A DNA stretch of 64,000 bases, taken from Arcticibacterium luteifluviistationis (lineage in GTDB: Bacteria; Bacteroidota; Bacteroidia; Cytophagales; Spirosomataceae). Location of the stretch: assembly GCF_003258705.1 (NCBI RefSeq), contig NZ_CP029480.1, positions 2,356,001 through 2,420,000 of the forward strand, in the 5' to 3' direction. Below, piece by piece: positions 37,608-46,586 of the stretch. The notes under the pieces are model-generated. The model was not told where the DNA came from. It did not search any database and saw only the letters and a program-made list of their open reading frames with translations. Position numbers and translations under genes: made by a program. How positions within the stretch are numbered: the first letter of the stretch is position 1; the number at the start of each line of letters is the position of its first letter.

Positions 37608-39002
37608 CTAATCGTTTTTTTTCTTAACTAACCTTGCCGTCATATCCACACTACAAACCAGATTACTACCAACCCACGCCTCTCCATGCATCTTAGCAAC
37701 ACCCATTCTTATTGGCATTAACAGCGAACATCGAATAACTAACGCATCTCCCGGTAAAACATTTCTAAAAAACCTGCATTTATCAATCCCCACTAAATAA
37801 GGCCAATACGCTTCAGGTTCCCCAGTTGATGTCAAAACTAAGACTCCGCCAGTTTGAGCAATAGCCTCTACCTGTAATACGCCCGGCATAACAGGATTCT
37901 CAGGAAAATGGCCCATAAACTGCGGCTCATTCATAGTAATGTTTTTAACTCCTACTACCGTGCTACCATTAAGAGACATTATTTTGTCAACTAGTTGGAA
38001 TGGGTACCTATGTGGTAGCAATTTTGCTATACCAGTAATATCAAAAACAGGTTCTGCATCAACATCAAATGTTGGTGGAGCCTTGGCAGCATCAGCAATA
38101 ACTTTGGTAATTTTCTTTGCCAAAGCCACATTCGAAGCGTGTCCAGGTCTTGCCGCCAAAATATGTGCTTTCAGAGGCCTACCTATTAAAACTAAATCGC
38201 CAATTAAATCTAACAATTTATGCCTTGCAGGTTCATTTTTGAATTTTAGAGGCTCATCATTCACTATTCCAGACTCACCAATGGTAAGCTTGTTTTTACC
38301 AAGCATTTTGGCCAATTCGGCTACCCTGTCTTCACTTACCTCATCTTCCGCTATCAAAATGGCATTATTAATATCACCACCTTTGATTAAACCTGCGTTA
38401 TATAATGCTTCTAACTCATGCACGAACACAAAAGTTCTACATGAGGCAATATGTTCTTTAAAGTTTCCTATTTCATGCAATAAAGCATGCTGAGATGGCA
38501 ACGCCTTAGAGTTATAATCCACCATTACAGTGAGCTTATAATCATTTAGAGGAAGAGCTGAAAGTTCTACCGAATTGTCTGGGTCGTTTAATTGAACCGC
38601 CTCGGTTATAGTGAAATAGTTTCTTAGAGCATTTTGCTCCACTAAACCAGCCCTTTCCAATAATTCTACAAAAGGCATAGCACTACCATCCAATATTGGA
38701 ATCTCGGGGCCGTCTAGTTTGATAAGGACATTATCAACTTGAAGACCACCAATTGCTGCCAAAATATGCTCAGTTGTTTGCACTTTAGCACCGTTCTTTT
38801 CTAATACGGTACCTCTAGCGGTATCTACTACATACTCTACTAAAGCAGGTACTTTAGGGCTGTTTTCAATATCAATTCGTTGAAAAACAATTCCTTCATT
38901 AATTCCAGCCGGACAAATAGTTAGCGTAACCATTTCCCCGGAATGAAGACCTACTCCTTTAACAGAAACTTCGCTACCAATGGTAGATTGTTTAGTATTC
39001 AT
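37608..39002 (-). CDS. lpxC/fabZ: bifunctional UDP-3-O-acyl-GlcNAc deacetylase / 3-hydroxyacyl-ACP dehydratase
   Basis: A fusion of 464 residues. LpxC at about 1-300 has zinc ligands in TTEHILAAIGG and RHKLLDLIGDL; FabZ at about 320-464 has the catalytic His in MGHFPENPVMPGVLQVEAIAQTGG. It joins a committed lipid A step with fatty acid dehydration, balancing the shared 3-hydroxyacyl-ACP pool. This fusion is typical of Bacteroidota. Its ATG follows directly on the TAA of lpxD with no gap. Confidence 0.96.
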   Translation of the reverse strand: MNTKQSTIGSEVSVKGVGLHSGEMVTLTICPAGINEGIVFQRIDIENSPKVPALVEYVVDTARGTVLEKNGAKVQTTEHILAAIGGLQVDNVLIKLDGPEIPILDGSAMPFVELLERAGLVEQNALRNYFTITEAVQLNDPDNSVELSALPLNDYKLTVMVDYNSKALPSQHALLHEIGNFKEHIASCRTFVFVHELEALYNAGLIKGGDINNAILIAEDEVSEDRVAELAKMLGKNKLTIGESGIVNDEPLKFKNEPARHKLLDLIGDLVLIGRPLKAHILAARPGHASNVALAKKITKVIADAAKAPPTFDVDAEPVFDITGIAKLLPHRYPFQLVDKIMSLNGSTVVGVKNITMNEPQFMGHFPENPVMPGVLQVEAIAQTGGVLVLTSTGEPEAYWPYLVGIDKCRFFRNVLPGDALVIRCSLLMPIRMGVAKMHGEAWVGSNLVCSVDMTARLVKKKND

Positions 39003-40031
39003 TTAATTATCTTTTTTCTTTTCTAAATCACTAATACGCTTATCTAGTTCTGGTAATTTCCTAAAAAACACCAGTGACCTTTGATGCTTTCTCATCTCCA
39101 TGTGTGGAGTACCATTCAACGTCAAATTTTCTTTTACTACATCGGTATTTATACCAGACTGAGCACCAATTTTAGTGCCATTAGCAACTTCCAAATGTCC
39201 TGCGAAACCAACTTGGCCTCCTACACTACAATTATCTCCAATTTTGGTAGAACCAGCTATTCCAGTTTGAGAAGCTATTACCGTGTTTTTTCCGATAGTA
39301 ACATTGTGGCCTACCTGTACTAGGTTATCAATTTTGGCTCCATTCTTAATAATAGTGCTTCCTATAGTCGCTCTATCAATAGACGAATTGGACCCGATTG
39401 AAATATTATCTCCTAATATAACATTACCAGTTTGAGGAACATTCTTATATGTTCCGTCTTTCTGAGGAGCAAAACCAAAACCATCACAGCCAATTACTGC
39501 TCCACCGTGTATCGTACAATTATCTCCAATAACAGTATCTGCAAAAAGTTTAACACCTGCATAAAGAATACAGTTTTTGCCAATAGTTACATTTTCGTCA
39601 ATGAAAACTTGGGGATAAATAACAGACCCCTCTCCTATCTTGGAATTCTCAGAAATTTGAGAAAAATTTCCAATATATACATTCTCAGAGAGTTCGGCTG
39701 TGGGGTCAATAAAAGCTAACGCTGAAATACCTACCTTCTTTTTTTTGTTAAGTTTTTCGTACTCTGAAAGTAATACAGAAAACGAGCTGTAAGGGTCTTT
39801 AACTTTAATTAAAGAAGAGTTTATAGAGTCTTTGGCTATAAAAGAGTCAGCAACTATTACGGCAGATGAGCCCGTTTTATAAATAAATGCTTCGTATTTC
39901 GGATTTGCTAAGAAAGAAATTCCTCCTTTCTGCCCTTCCTCAATCTTATAAAACTGGTCAATTTCCAAACTATCATCTCCTTCAACCTCTCCCCCGATGA
40001 GTTGTGCAATTTGACGTACCGTGAATTTCAT
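39003..40031 (-). CDS. lpxD: UDP-3-O-(3-hydroxyacyl)glucosamine N-acyltransferase
   Basis: A protein of 342 residues with an N-terminal uridine-binding domain and then hexapeptide repeats. The catalytic region VQVGHNVTIGKNTVIASQTGIAG near 237-259 contains the conserved His. It transfers the second acyl chain in lipid A synthesis. Its stop abuts the lpxC start. The short C-terminal helix (LPELDKRISDLEKK) is normal. Confidence 0.95.
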   Translation of the reverse strand: MKFTVRQIAQLIGGEVEGDDSLEIDQFYKIEEGQKGGISFLANPKYEAFIYKTGSSAVIVADSFIAKDSINSSLIKVKDPYSSFSVLLSEYEKLNKKKKVGISALAFIDPTAELSENVYIGNFSQISENSKIGEGSVIYPQVFIDENVTIGKNCILYAGVKLFADTVIGDNCTIHGGAVIGCDGFGFAPQKDGTYKNVPQTGNVILGDNISIGSNSSIDRATIGSTIIKNGAKIDNLVQVGHNVTIGKNTVIASQTGIAGSTKIGDNCSVGGQVGFAGHLEVANGTKIGAQSGINTDVVKENLTLNGTPHMEMRKHQRSLVFFRKLPELDKRISDLEKKKDN

Positions 40032-40067
40032 ATTAGTTTCTTTTAATGGCCATCTTTTTGATAAGCG

Positions 40068-41309
40068 TTAAAAATGCAAATATACATTTTTGGCCCAACA
40101 TAGATAGTGTTTTTTGACGATCTTCCCTAAAGCCTTGATGGTCGGTAAATCGGAGGCATCAACTATATCTTGAACTTCACCAGATTTCATCATAATATCA
40201 ATACTACTATTCTCTAGTACATAGCCTGCATTACTAATACTCCCAACATGATAAAAGTACTTCAGTTCTTGAGGATTAACGCCTTCTTTTAATAAATGCT
40301 GTCTTACCTTATTTATTTCTTCCTCTGAAGGACTCTCATCCGAAAATCTTATTTTATATAACTTTCTATTTAAAAAAGACTGTGCTAAAAAAGAAAGAAC
40401 CTTATCATCGTGATTTACCCACGTTTTGATACAAAAAAGAATATCGGTATCATCTATTTTCAAAAAGCTTTCTAAAATATCATTTTCTTTAACAAAGGTT
40501 GCTAAATCAATTTTCCTTCTTAAAAACTTCTCTAAATCTTTTGGACACTCTACCTCTTTACCCTTATTCTTTAACTCTCTGGCTCGCTCTAGTGCTTTTA
40601 TCAAAATTACCTCCGCACTAATCGCAGTTTTATGCAGGTAAACCTGCCAATACATCATTCTCCTAGCATTAAGAAAGGTCTCAACACTCAAAAGCCCCTT
40701 TTCTTCAACCACCAAACCTTCCTTGTGAATGTCTAGCATTTTAATAATTCTTTCTACCCCTATCCTACCTTCTGCTACTCCAGTGAAAAAACTATCACGA
40801 TTGATGTAATCCAATCTATCCATATCAAGCTGACTAGATATGAGCTGGTTGAAAAATTTCCTATGATAGGTATTCTTAAACATTTCTATAGCCAAATTAA
40901 GCCTCCCGTCAAAGACTACATTCAACTTCTCCATTATCATTTCTGTGATTTTTTCATGATTTACACCTTCTAACAAAGTGTATTCTAATACATGAGAAAA
41001 CGGTCCATGCCCTATATCATGAAGTAAGATGGCTATTTGAGCAGCTTCACGCTCCACCTCCATGATGAGGTTCCCTTTAGCCTCTAAACTATTTAAGACT
41101 TGTCCCATGAGATGCATGGCACCTATGGCATGTTGAAATCTTGAATGAAGTGCTCCTGGATACACAAAGTCGGTTAAGCCTAATTGTTTTACTCTACGGA
41201 GTCTTTGAAAGTAAGGATGCTCTATTAAATCGTAAACGAGGTCGCTCGGCAAGGTTACAAAGCCATAAACGGGATCGTTCAGTATTTTTCTTTTGTTCTG
41301 TTTGTACAT
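40068..41309 (-). CDS. HD-domain phosphohydrolase
   Basis: A protein of 413 residues with the metal-binding His and HD pair HSRFQHAIGAMHL near 56 and LLHDIGHGPFSH near 95, like SAMHD1/dGTPase-type hydrolases. The remaining helical part is typical of the YdhJ-like family. Which nucleotide or other phosphate ester is hydrolysed is not known. It is the first gene of the long lipid A unit, 36 bases before lpxD. Confidence 0.87.
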   Translation of the reverse strand: MYKQNKRKILNDPVYGFVTLPSDLVYDLIEHPYFQRLRRVKQLGLTDFVYPGALHSRFQHAIGAMHLMGQVLNSLEAKGNLIMEVEREAAQIAILLHDIGHGPFSHVLEYTLLEGVNHEKITEMIMEKLNVVFDGRLNLAIEMFKNTYHRKFFNQLISSQLDMDRLDYINRDSFFTGVAEGRIGVERIIKMLDIHKEGLVVEEKGLLSVETFLNARRMMYWQVYLHKTAISAEVILIKALERARELKNKGKEVECPKDLEKFLRRKIDLATFVKENDILESFLKIDDTDILFCIKTWVNHDDKVLSFLAQSFLNRKLYKIRFSDESPSEEEINKVRQHLLKEGVNPQELKYFYHVGSISNAGYVLENSSIDIMMKSGEVQDIVDASDLPTIKALGKIVKKHYLCWAKNVYLHF

Positions 41310-41319
41310 ATTTCAGCTG

Positions 41320-41327
41320 CAAAAGTA
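41320..41327 (-). promoter_or_regulatory. putative -7 box of the HD/lpx operon
   Basis: On the minus strand TACTTTTG matches TAnnTTTG exactly, 10 bases before the HD gene ATG at 41309. A TTG lies 14 bases further upstream, short of the usual 19-base spacing, so this is tentative. Confidence 0.35.
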
Positions 41328-41508
41328 GGCAAAGGAGCTATCAATAAATATGAGATTTATCCAAAACTTCATTAAAGTATCAAGAACCTAAAAGGTCTAA
41401 AGCTTATAAATGAAATACTTACGAGCAAATGACAAATTATTTAAAGAATCTAAGAGATAAGCTTTGGTAAAAAAAATAAATCCTTTTACATTTGCACTCG
41501 CTTTACGA

Positions 41509-41526
41509 AGCAGGGCCTATAGCTCA
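41509..41526 (+). repeat. 18-base duplicate of the tRNA 5' end
   Basis: AGCAGGGCCTATAGCTCA occurs here and again at 41601-41618, where it is the 5' end of the tRNA. After the match the first copy diverges and does not fold as a tRNA, though a T-arm-like GGTTGATTCGAGTACC follows. It is a truncated tRNA copy or a recombination scar. Confidence 0.7.
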
Positions 41527-41604
41527 CAAGCCGCTTGCCGGTTGATTCGAGTACCTAAAGATTCATTAATTTGCGTTTAAAGGTGGTTTTGGTAAAGAAA
41601 AGCA

Positions 41605-41678
41605 GGGCCTATAGCTCAGTTGGTTAGAGCACCTGACTCATAATCAGGTGGTCCATGGTTCGAATCCATGTGGGCCCA
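41605..41678 (+). tRNA. tRNA with anticodon CAT (Met or Ile2)
   Basis: A full cloverleaf. Acceptor GGGCCTA pairs with TGGGCCC with one G-U; the D-arm has GCTCAGTTGGTTAGAGC; the anticodon arm is CCTGA-CTCATAA-TCAGG; the T-arm is CATGG-TTCGAAT-CCATG, with discriminator A. CCA is not encoded. CAT can be elongator Met or lysidine-modified Ile2; the body resembles Ile tRNAs but I cannot decide. Not an initiator, because the first acceptor pair is intact. Confidence 0.92.
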
Positions 41679-41688
41679 CTTAATAATC

Positions 41689-41722
41689 AGAGAGTTACGT
41701 TAAATCGTGACTCTCTTTTTTT
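41689..41722 (+). terminator. intrinsic terminator downstream of the tRNA
   Basis: Stem AGAGAGTTACG/CGTGACTCTCT (11 pairs, one G-U) with a 6-base loop, followed by TTTTTTT. It begins 11 bases after the tRNA end. Confidence 0.85.
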
Positions 41723-42023
41723 ATGGAGTTGCAATACAGGTTGCAATACAAATGAGGGGCCAAGTATAAAACCTGGGGGACCGCAACTCTTCAATAATTT
41801 AACAATTGAATTACTGATTATGAAGGGCTATATCAATGCTCGCTTACACCATCTTTCGAATCTACAGTCCAGTATCTAAACTTCCACTTCCATCAATTCG
41901 CAACGTCAAAGTCATTTTATATCCTTATCATATTCACTACTTATAAAAAAGTTCTTTTTGAATCTAAGTCTAGTTCAATATCAGCGAAAACTCATAACCT
42001 GTTCATAAGTAAAATATTACACC
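41723..42023. other. 301-base gap without a gene
   Basis: Contains a short direct repeat TTGCAATACAGGTTGCAATACAAAT just after the terminator. No coding frame with recognisable product. A recombination attachment role next to the tRNA is possible but no integrase is nearby. Confidence 0.5.
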
Positions 42024-43121
42024 CTATTCATTATACCCATTCACCTGTGCCTGTAGTTTTTGCAGTCCAGTTTCTTCGGCTAAGGCCTTAAGCTCGATTA
42101 AGCTTTTATGTATATTCCTCTTCATAAATAATCTTAGCAGGTACTTAGCCCATCCTCTATATTTTTTGAATGTTGCAAAAAGGGTAAGTTCTATATTGGT
42201 ACCTGTTTCTGTTTCGGTGAATACGTAAAAGTTATCCAGTTGACTTGCAAAAGGAGCAGATTTAGTTCTCTCCGCATAAATAAGAGGCCTTCTTTCTTGG
42301 CCTGTATCCAGTGTCTCAAACTCTACCGTATTGCCATTAATGACACAAAGGTGCGTGGACCCTGCTCTATTGACCTTATCCTTTTCATAAGAAATAGAAT
42401 CTACCCCTTTATTCCATAAATGGCGATAAGCAAAATTACTGGTAATTTCATGCACGTCATCTAGCGATGCTGCAATATCGATTTTGAAATTCAATAGCTC
42501 AACTTTTGATTTGGTCACTTCGAACTTAGGGATGACTGACACCTCTGACCGAAGCGGGCTTATATCAATGGCCGAATACTTATAAGGACCAAAATCATAT
42601 TTAGTTTCATAATGCTTGACTTTTTCTGAACCGGAAAATAATCCTAAAGCCGAAGTTGTTTCATTAGATAGTAGTAAATATTCGCTGTTCTGAATATCAT
42701 TTTTCAAAAGTCGATGAACCTTAACCACCTCGGGGCCATAAGGTTTCTTTCTACCAGCTACTTCTATAAAATCAATTGGAGCTAAGTGAACAACAAACTT
42801 TAGGCTCAAACTGCTGGCTGTAAGACAAGCTCCACAATCACAAATTCTTCTGTGCTTATAAAGTAAAAGATGTTCGTGGAAGGCTATGAACATTTTTTTG
42901 GCCTGAGCCCAGACATCTTCAATAGTAGATGTACTCTGTAATTTATACAGAAAAAGGGCATCGCCTTCTATTTCTGCCAATTCTAAATTCAAGGTATTTT
43001 TATCCAATAATACCTCCAATAATTCTGAAACAATATGACGACTATGCTCTACGTCCGTATGATTGATAAATTTGGTATAACCACTTATATCTGGAATAAA
43101 AAGTAAGGCATTTTGGCTCAT
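42024..43121 (-). CDS. DUF2652 protein: cyclase-homology plus SRPBCC-like domains
   Basis: A protein of 365 residues. The N-terminal half opens with FIPDISGYTKFINHTDVEHS and later EIEGDALFLY, reminiscent of class III nucleotide cyclases (paired Asp metal sites). CDCGACLTASSLSLKFVVH near 94-112 adds a CxCxxC cluster. The C-terminal half (FKIDIAASLDDVHEITSNFAYRHLWN) resembles the SRPBCC/START fold. It is annotated in genomes as DUF2652; cyclase activity is unproven. Stand-alone gene. Confidence 0.7.
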   Translation of the reverse strand: MSQNALLFIPDISGYTKFINHTDVEHSRHIVSELLEVLLDKNTLNLELAEIEGDALFLYKLQSTSTIEDVWAQAKKMFIAFHEHLLLYKHRRICDCGACLTASSLSLKFVVHLAPIDFIEVAGRKKPYGPEVVKVHRLLKNDIQNSEYLLLSNETTSALGLFSGSEKVKHYETKYDFGPYKYSAIDISPLRSEVSVIPKFEVTKSKVELLNFKIDIAASLDDVHEITSNFAYRHLWNKGVDSISYEKDKVNRAGSTHLCVINGNTVEFETLDTGQERRPLIYAERTKSAPFASQLDNFYVFTETETGTNIELTLFATFKKYRGWAKYLLRLFMKRNIHKSLIELKALAEETGLQKLQAQVNGYNE

Positions 43122-43317
43122 TTAACTATTTATTTGGAACGTTTAAATATTCTTCAGATCAAGAGAGTCCTTATTGAATACTAAGCTATTCATTCTGCTT
43201 CTTTTTAAGTGCTCACATCTAAATACCTAAAGGTTGTCATTGAGAAGGCTCATAGGTAAGAACGTAAATACGGCAAAACGATTGAGAGTGCCTAGGGCAT
43301 TCCTTTTAAAACTGTAA

Positions 43318-43620
43318 CGTTGGCTGTACCAAAACTCTGCTAGGCAATCTATCAAAGAAGACTATTGAGCTTTGGGGTATATTAGAGATGCTTTTAAGCT
43401 CCAGATGGGTCAAGAGAAGAAAAAACAACATTTAAAATCAATTCTTAATGAAGGCTTCAATAAGCAGGAATTCTTGTCATAAGTGAACCGGTTTATTGAC
43501 GAAGAAGACCCAACTTTTGTACTTGACCCAATGCTTACGACTTGATTTATTCCAGTTTTAGTTAATCGGAAAGTTGAATTGTCTCTAGAAACATTGCCTT
43601 ATAAATCCATTCAAATTTCG
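43318..43620 (+). pseudogene. possible decayed coding sequence with three in-frame stops
   Basis: One frame reads as protein-like sequence: RDAFKLQMGQEKKKQHLKSI, then NEGFNKQEFL, then a stop at TAA near 43482, VNRFIDEEDPTFVLDP, another stop at TGA and FIPVLVNRKVELSLETLPYK. Residue content looks coding but no family is recognised. It could be a chance open frame. The rest of the 43122-43620 gap shows no gene. Confidence 0.25.
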
Positions 43621-45144
43621 TTACACCTCTTTCCTAAGTGCGCTAGGGTATATCTCGCTATAGTTCATCACTTCAGTCATACTAATTCTTCGATTGATAT
43701 GTGTTCGATTTAATTCAGATAAGTTTCTGATGCCTGCAGCCCCAACTAACTCACTAAAGCTACGCAAAGTAGCATGATGAAAATTTGTTACTCTTTCGGC
43801 TTTATTAGGAACATTCAAGCCTTTCATCAAAGATTTATTTTGTGTGGCAACTCCTACAGGACAGGTATTTGTATTACACTCTCTAGCTTGAATACAACCT
43901 ATGGCAAGCATCATTGCTCTAGCACTATTTACCATGTCTGCACCTAAAGCCAGCATTCGGACAATATGAAATCCTGTGAATATTTTTCCAGAAGCAATTA
44001 GTTTAATATCCTTTTTTAAATCATAAAACATTAGTGTGTCATGAGCAAAGGCCAGTCCCTCTCTTAAAGGCATACCTATGGAGTTAGAAAATTCTATTGG
44101 TGCCGCACCGGTACCACCTTCGCCTCCATCTATTGTTATAAAATCTGGTTTAATACCCGTAGAAACCATTGCTTTGCAGATATCAATAAATTCTGGCTTT
44201 TTGCCTATACATAACTTAAAGCCAATAGGTTTACCTCCAGACTTATCTCTAAGTAATTTTATAAAACCCATTAACCCTGTTGCAGATGAGAATGCAGAAT
44301 GTGAAGGAGGGGAATTTACATCTGTATGTGGTTTAACATCTCTTATTTTCGCAATTTCTTCTGTGTTTTTAGCCGCGGGCAAAATTCCTCCATGGCCTGG
44401 TTTGGCACCTTGAGATAATTTTATTTCAATCATTTTTACACTATCCAAAGTCGCTTTTTTAGCGAATGTGTCTGGGCAAAAATTACCCTCATGTGTTCTA
44501 CATCCAAAATAACCTGTACCTACTTGCCAAATTAAATCTCCTTCACCTTCCAAATGATAAGGACTAATTCCCCCTTCTCCTGTATTATGAGCGAAACCTC
44601 CTTTTTTTGCACCTATATTTAAAGCTAAAATGGCATTTTTACTTAAAGAGCCAAAACTCATAGCGGAGATATTTAATAAACTAGCGTCATACTTTTGTTT
44701 GCAATCTGCTCCGCCCACAAGTACTCTAGGGTGTGGATTAATATCTTTATGATCTACCGCGTATAATGAATGATCTATCCACTCATAACCCGCTCGGTAA
44801 ACGTCCATTTGAGTGCCGAATGGTGTTGTATCGTTTGTTTTTTTTGCTCTTTGATAAATTAAGCTTCTAAACATTCTATTAATCGGTGTCCCTTCCGTAT
44901 CTGTTTCTACAAAATACTGCATTATTTCAGGACGAATTTTCTCCAAGAGGTATCTGAAATTTCCGATAACCGGGAAATTATTTCTTATCGAATGTTTGGT
45001 TTGAAGTATATCGCTTATCCCTAATAAAATAACGGGACCCATGAATACTAAAGTCCAAATGATTGGTTTCCAAACGATGTAAATTCCTGCTACTGCGAGA
45101 AGTAGGATTATTGACAGTAGGATAAATTTTTCTCTTATTTTCAT
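43621..45144 (-). CDS. FMN-binding glutamate-synthase-family protein
   Basis: A protein of 507 residues. Two hydrophobic segments (about 7-45) put it at the membrane. Then comes the FMN/glutamate synthase barrel: FGSLSKNAILALNIGAKKGG, HNTGEGGISPYHLEGEGD, KLSQGAKPGHGGILPA, IDGGEGGTGAAPIEF, and the 3Fe-4S binding Cys set CIQARECNTNTCPVGVATQ. It corresponds to the synthase domain only, without the glutaminase domain, so it may transfer ammonia or oxidise a reductant rather than make glutamate from glutamine. Last of a four-gene unit, one base after the dehydrogenase gene. Confidence 0.87.
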   Translation of the reverse strand: MKIREKFILLSIILLLAVAGIYIVWKPIIWTLVFMGPVILLGISDILQTKHSIRNNFPVIGNFRYLLEKIRPEIMQYFVETDTEGTPINRMFRSLIYQRAKKTNDTTPFGTQMDVYRAGYEWIDHSLYAVDHKDINPHPRVLVGGADCKQKYDASLLNISAMSFGSLSKNAILALNIGAKKGGFAHNTGEGGISPYHLEGEGDLIWQVGTGYFGCRTHEGNFCPDTFAKKATLDSVKMIEIKLSQGAKPGHGGILPAAKNTEEIAKIRDVKPHTDVNSPPSHSAFSSATGLMGFIKLLRDKSGGKPIGFKLCIGKKPEFIDICKAMVSTGIKPDFITIDGGEGGTGAAPIEFSNSIGMPLREGLAFAHDTLMFYDLKKDIKLIASGKIFTGFHIVRMLALGADMVNSARAMMLAIGCIQARECNTNTCPVGVATQNKSLMKGLNVPNKAERVTNFHHATLRSFSELVGAAGIRNLSELNRTHINRRISMTEVMNYSEIYPSALRKEV

Positions 45145-45145
45145 T

Positions 45146-46531
45146 TTATAAAACTTTACTTTTTATCACCATTAGTTTTTCTCTTGTCATTTCATGCATA
45201 GAATATTGTATGCCTCCCATCCCGATCCCTGAAGTATCTCTACCACCAAAAGGCATCCAATCTACTCTAAAAGCGGTGTGGTCGTTTACCATAACCGCTG
45301 TGGCATTTAGTTTTTTAACACAATCCAAAGCCACATCTAAATCCTTTGTAAAAACGGCTGCCTGAAAATGTACGTCAAGACTATTGGCTATTTCAATTGC
45401 TTTGTCTCTATCAGCATAGGAATACACGCAAACCACGGGACCAAAAATCTCTAATCTAGACACCTTGGCATCCAAAGGTGGGTCTAATAATACGGTCGGT
45501 TCAAAACAAGTATTTGAAATTCGCTTTCCTCCACATAACACTTTGGTTCCAGCTTGAATGGCTTCATTTACCCATTCCTCTACTCTATCTACTTCTCTTG
45601 GTAAAATCAAAGGCCCAACCTCTGTTTTTTCATCCATTTGGTCTCCTACTACTAATTTTGAAGCCATTTCAGCTAGTTTATTGGCAACATCATCACAAAT
45701 GCTCTCGTGAACAAAAACGCGTTGCACAGAAACACATACCTGACCAGCATGATAAAAACCACCTTTCAATAGAGATGGCAAGAGTGTTTCAAAATCTGCA
45801 TCTTTCTCCACTATTACAGGAGCTGCTCCACCGTGTTCTAAAGCACATCGCGTCCCATTAGCTAATTTTGACTTTAAATACCAGCCAACTTTTGCAGAAC
45901 CAATAAATGAAAAATAATTTATTCTACTATCTGTGACTAAAAGTTCTGCAGCATCATTATCACAAATAATAGCTTGACACCAACCATCTGGCAAACCAGC
46001 TTCTTTTAATATGTCGACCAATGTTAAACAAGACAATGGAGTAGTTAGAGCAGGCTTTACAATCACAGGACATCCGGCGGCAACAGCTGTTACTACCTGA
46101 TGTACAATTAAGTTTAATGGATGATTAAAGGCACTTATGGAGCTCACCACTCCAATGGGTTCTCTACTTGTAAACGCAATCCTGTTTTCGGAAGCCTTTG
46201 TTAAACCCATCGGAATTTGTTCGCCTTTTAGTTGTCCTATATGTTCTGCTGCTAATTCAACTCCGTTAATAGCCCTTAAAACTTCAATTTTGGAATCGAC
46301 CAGTGGTTTTCCTCCTTCTTGAGTTGCTGTTTTTGTAAGCTCTTCCAATCTGCTTTGCATGATGGAGGCTGCTCTTTTTAAAATGGCTATTCGCTCATGC
46401 GGAGCAATCCATTTACTTTGGTCTTGAAATAAAGCATAAGCCGTTGATAATGCTTTTTCAACTTCTACTTTTCCAACTAAAGGGATTTCTTTGATAAGGC
46501 TTAAATCGTAAGGTGATGTTATTTGTAACAT
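45146..46531 (-). CDS. aldehyde dehydrogenase
   Basis: A NAD(P)-dependent enzyme of 461 residues. The catalytic Cys is in GQVCVSVQRVFV near 263, the general base Glu in ALEHGGAAPVIV near 230, and cofactor contacts in KPALTTPLS and FIGSAKVG. Family members in this subgroup act on lactaldehyde, glycolaldehyde or sulfolactaldehyde. Located between malic enzyme and the glutamate synthase-like gene. No signal peptide. Confidence 0.87.
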   Translation of the reverse strand: MLQITSPYDLSLIKEIPLVGKVEVEKALSTAYALFQDQSKWIAPHERIAILKRAASIMQSRLEELTKTATQEGGKPLVDSKIEVLRAINGVELAAEHIGQLKGEQIPMGLTKASENRIAFTSREPIGVVSSISAFNHPLNLIVHQVVTAVAAGCPVIVKPALTTPLSCLTLVDILKEAGLPDGWCQAIICDNDAAELLVTDSRINYFSFIGSAKVGWYLKSKLANGTRCALEHGGAAPVIVEKDADFETLLPSLLKGGFYHAGQVCVSVQRVFVHESICDDVANKLAEMASKLVVGDQMDEKTEVGPLILPREVDRVEEWVNEAIQAGTKVLCGGKRISNTCFEPTVLLDPPLDAKVSRLEIFGPVVCVYSYADRDKAIEIANSLDVHFQAAVFTKDLDVALDCVKKLNATAVMVNDHTAFRVDWMPFGGRDTSGIGMGGIQYSMHEMTREKLMVIKSKVL

Positions 46532-46586
46532 GAAATTTGATTTTTATTTTCTTTCGTATTTTCTAACAATTAGTTGGCTTTGTCTT

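Noticed and set aside
37939-38493. Long plus-strand open frame of 184 codons
   Set aside because: It lies antisense inside the lpxC half of the fusion gene, whose motifs and neighbours are clear; its product has no recognisable features.
41509-41566. Second tRNA gene upstream of the CAT tRNA
   Set aside because: Only the first 18 bases match; no anticodon or acceptor 3' strand can be folded, so it is recorded as a fragment.
41655-41879. Plus-strand frame of 74 codons running out of the tRNA
   Set aside because: It begins inside the tRNA and passes through the terminator hairpin, so it is not a gene.
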